This document shows, piece after piece, positions 60,715 to 64,000 of a stretch of DNA of 64,000 nt (positions within the stretch are counted from its first letter, which is position 1; each line of letters opens with the position of its first letter). The stretch is taken from the NCBI GenBank assembly GCA_005656395.1, contig SRSI01000056.1, positions 346,682 to 410,681 of the forward strand. Direction: 5' to 3'. A model generated the notes under the pieces. That model was not told the origin of the DNA, made no database searches, and worked only from the letters and a program-made list of their open reading frames with translations. Source of the stretch: Strongyloides papillosus. Its lineage: Eukaryota > Nematoda > Chromadorea > Rhabditida > Strongyloididae. Both the position numbers and the translations under genes were made by a program.

Positions 60715-63700
60715 TTAGACATAATAATTAGGTGAAGTTAAAACATTATTTAGAATAGTTAATTGCTCTGTTTTGAAGCATTTTTCATGCTCATCCCAAG
60801 TATCTTGGTGAGTTCTTTTGAAATCTCTTAGAGTTGATATCATTGAGTTGAATAGGATTTTATCGTTAGATTTTCTTGCAATTTTTGCTAGAGCTACAAT
60901 AACTTTTGGAATGTAATGAGGACAGGTATATGGGAATCCGAGAATGACAGCTCCTAATCCAAGGATTCCGCCATGCTTTTTGTGCATATTCTCATCGTTG
61001 TCTCTAGCCATTTTAAGGAAGATATTTAGTAGATTCGAATTAACTGTTAGGTAGTTGCACAAAATTAATCCTGTTAAAGTTTCAGCTGCTGATTGGCGGA
61101 CCTCAATGAAGGGAGATACTATCATTTGAACGATGATGTTTTCAATTCGTTGTTGGTACTCTACGGACATCGCATTGAAATAATTTCCGAATATGATCGT
61201 TCGTGTGATTTTTAAGATAGAACATTGTGTTTTCCATGATCTTGCGTATCTTAGAGCATGTTCCATGGTTCCAATAAATTCTGATATCATACTTTTTTTC
61301 AAAATTAGTTTAGGGAATATTTCATTTAATGCTAAGGCACATGCTTCCTTCATATTTGGGTTGGCGTCGTTTTCAAATACAGCAAGAATTGGAATGAGGA
61401 CAATGATGTAACTGGTAAATCTTAAATATCCCGTAAGAAACCTATTTTCGATAATGAAAATTATACTTTGAAGACTATTAAAAGATGATTTATAAATCTT
61501 AGATTGTTTATCAATAGGACATAAGTCACCATCAGTAAAGAAGCATTTCGTATATCCTTCACTCATCATTATATTCAAACTCTCTCCCAATCTTTCAAAA
61601 ATAATATCCATGTCATATGGTTTCATCGATGGTGGTATTCTATCATCAAATCCAAGTCCTTGAATATCCAAAAGACAAGCGTCCGAAATAATATCAGCAG
61701 CTCCTTTTGTAATTATATAATGTTGTGAAAACAAGTATTTTATTGCTATTTCAACACATTTTGTCATTATGCTAGTTCCTCTCCAAGCAAATGAACAATT
61801 TATCATTCCTAGTAAGGTTAATCTTGTCTGAATGAATATTGGATGCATATTTGGATGTATTTGGTCGGCGAATTGTATTACAAGATCAACAAGCCATTTA
61901 TGTCTTCTAACATCGCGTCTTGCTAGTATTAAACTAAGAGCCTCACCCCAGTGTTTGAAAATGTCAGGAGATAGGTTGTCCCAGATTTTTGGTAATTTTT
62001 CACTCATTATTTTTATGAAATTATCGTATTTCTCCACATTCCAGTATTTTGCACCACGACATAACCCAGAAAAGATAACAGCTGCAAGTTTTCTCTCTCC
62101 AAGTTTCTCGTGACAAGCATATACCTCCATAATTTTAATAAATTCCATTACAACAAGATCATTATAATTTCGACCCAATTGTGAGATAAATGAAGCTAAT
62201 CTCAAATAAAATCCACTAGTTTCTGTATATGTTAAAGCGATATTTTCAAAAAATTTCTTGACATTGTTAGGTTGTTTAAAAAATTCAACAATCAACTTTT
62301 CAATATCGTTTAATTGTTCAAAGCTCCTGTTGCAAAGGTGTTGATCATCACATGGAGCTGAAGCTCTTATTTTTGTTGCCATTTAATGAATCCAATGTAA
62401 TTTTTTGAAACTTGTTTAAGAGTTTTTTGGTCAATGAAACTGTCATACGTTACACAAAGATTATCTTTAAATATTCCATATAATGGGGTGCCATTGTCTT
62501 CATAATTTCTGTTAAACATCGCTTGTGGAGGTGTGATAGAAAGTTTAGAGACCAGTGGTTTTGTGAAAATCATATAATCTAGAATAAATGAACGTGCATT
62601 TTTTGAATTGTCATTATCTGCATCTAAGAAATATTTTATGATAGTATCAATGTGTTTTGCCTTTAGATGGGGTGTTATGAAGTTTGATATTAATTCTAGT
62701 AATATTTTCTTAATTTGCCAATGACAATTTGGATTTAGTAAAGTTGAATTTATTGTGTCAATTATTTTGTTATAATTATCTAGAGATTCTTCATTTCTTT
62801 TTTTTTTTCTAATTTGTCACATTCTGAAACATCTAAATTTTTTGAATTCTTTATAAAGTATTGTATGGAATATGATGTAAACTTTCTGAGATTTTCAAGT
62901 CAATTGGTACTTGCCTCCATTTACTTAAACCAGTGATACAGTTCTTTTTGATACATTTAACAATAACTTGATGTTGGAAATGATCAGAGTTAGATGAAAT
63001 AGCTTGTATAATTTCATTTTTTACAGCAAAATCCCTTGTACTAGAGCATAATTCAAGACCTATCAAACGATAACCAGCACATATTTTGTATTCATTTTTT
63101 TCACCATTCAAAGATAGTAGTCGTTTTATGTGTGGTACAATGTAAACTATCGCTCTAGGAAAGTTTGATAGAAGATTATCAATATAATCAACTGCTAAAT
63201 TTGAAATCTTATTATAACTAGACTCTGCTGCAATAACATAATCATCCAAAATTCGGAGGTATGTATCATTGAAAATACATGGTTCTGAGAGATATAATAA
63301 TAACCTGGTACTATGACAAAGTGAAACTTTTTTCCTAACAATATCAAAAATATCTGCTTTTGCTCCTAAAACTACATTCCCAAATACCATTTCATTGTTT
63401 GTAGCATCATTTTGTTCATCGGTGTATAATGCTCGTGTGATTCCATAGTCAGAAAGAATTTTGTTATATATAGATAGTATCATATTGATATTTGTTGTTT
63501 CTGCTTCACGATTTTTTAACATGTATGGTAATGCTTTTGTCAATACCTCAAATATTATATTTCTAAAGTTTGGTTTATCAACTAGGTAATTTAAACTTCG
63601 GCCTTTTTTGTTATATTGTTAAAGTATAAATTTGGATTTTCACTGGTAGATACTTTAAATAATGGTATAAATTTTCCATCAAGAGGTCTTAAAACTTCAG

Positions 63701-64000
63701 ACATTCCACTAAGTACCATTTTTATAATTCCCAAGTTTTTTCTTAACTGTTTTTTTGTCAATTTTTCAATATTTTCAATATTCTTTAAACAAGGAATCAT
63801 TATCAAATTAGCTAACTCAAAGGCATAATCAATTTCAACTTTGGTAGGTGAATGGAAAATAACCTTCTTATTTGGATTTCTCTTATCACACATTTTCCCC
63901 CAATGTCTAATTGGTAGAAATTCATTAAAGGTTTATCAATTTTAATAATTAATTTTGTATTAACCTCTGTGTAAATTGCAACTAGATTAGAAAATGTGTT
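60715..64000 (-). CDS. Proteasome activator PA200/PSME4 (Blm10), C-terminal part, runs off right edge
   Basis: HEAT-repeat protein; about 1090 codons in the window, the N-terminal part beyond 64000. Recognised pieces: EFLPIRHWGKM at 63900; LVDKPNFRNIIFEVLTKALP; IKKILLELISNFITPHL; FSGLCRGAKYWNVEKYDNFI; KHWGEALSLILARRDVRRHKWL; and the end FKRTHQDTWDEHEK ... VLTSPNYYV. The terminal Y-Y-V is an HbYX motif that docks on the 20S proteasome and opens its gate, as in Blm10/PA200. One-base breaks at about 62355, 62870, 63605 and 63920 split the frame; each lies at a short homopolymer or between well-conserved flanks. PA200 acts mainly in the nucleus on acetylated histones and peptides. No introns were detected in this part. 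Confidence 0.85.

Overview
The window looks like nuclear DNA of a parasitic clade IV nematode, most likely of the Strongyloides/Parastrongyloides type. The reasons are a very AT-rich sequence, compact spliced genes whose introns are mostly 38-50 bases (GTAAG...TTTTAG), and nematode-typical families: two SXP/RAL-2 secreted proteins, a transthyretin-like protein, an RPamide neuropeptide precursor of the nlp-2/nlp-22 kind, and a tandem-domain cystathionine beta-synthase. The species assignment is inference.

Layout. 1-1.4 kb: 3' end of a decayed Ty3/gypsy-like LTR retrotransposon. 1.4-5.07 kb: AT-rich sequence without genes. 5.07-8.05 kb: a head-to-tail duplication of a small secreted-peptide gene (left copy lacks its ATG, right copy intact), with a dead 1.28 kb mariner exactly at the junction. 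8.7-13.0 kb: two paralogous SXP/RAL-2 genes flanking an M13-peptidase pseudogene. 13.6-16 kb: an SH2/NSP-type adaptor, then 3.7 kb without genes. 19.7-26.6 kb: a Merlin-type transposase relic, a transthyretin-like gene and a four-exon MATH/coiled-coil gene; about 340 bases of 3' flank of the latter are duplicated next to the Merlin relic.

27.4-42.5 kb is a dense housekeeping block: cyclin L, tRNA-Glu, an ATG10-like protein, Mediator subunit 4, a UDP-glycosyltransferase, tandem CBS, tRNA-Lys, intron-containing tRNA-Tyr, EMC3, a small coiled-coil protein, an EGF membrane protein and a GLUT-like sugar transporter. 42.6-44.6 kb is the least explained part: two hairpins (one miRNA-precursor-like), a small uncertain ORF, a chain of 30-60 base exon-like intervals, and a cluster of palindromic 13-mers upstream of the exosome gene.

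44.8-64 kb holds exosome RRP42, an XPG nuclease, quiescin sulfhydryl oxidase, a suppressor-APC-like coiled-coil gene with an RPamide neuropeptide gene nested antisense in its first intron, the ER chaperone BiP with a UPR element upstream, a small basic protein, a MAM-domain secreted protein and the C-terminal part of a PA200/PSME4 proteasome activator running off the right edge. Nearly every longer gene right of 44.8 kb carries single-base frameshifts, mostly at or next to short homopolymers, whereas about 15 kb of coding sequence between 13.6 and 42.5 kb has none. I read this as a local sequence-quality problem rather than mass pseudogenisation. Several genes touch protein homeostasis (BiP, QSOX, EMC3, PA200, ATG10-like), but they lie on both strands with separate promoters and nothing shows them to be one regulated unit.
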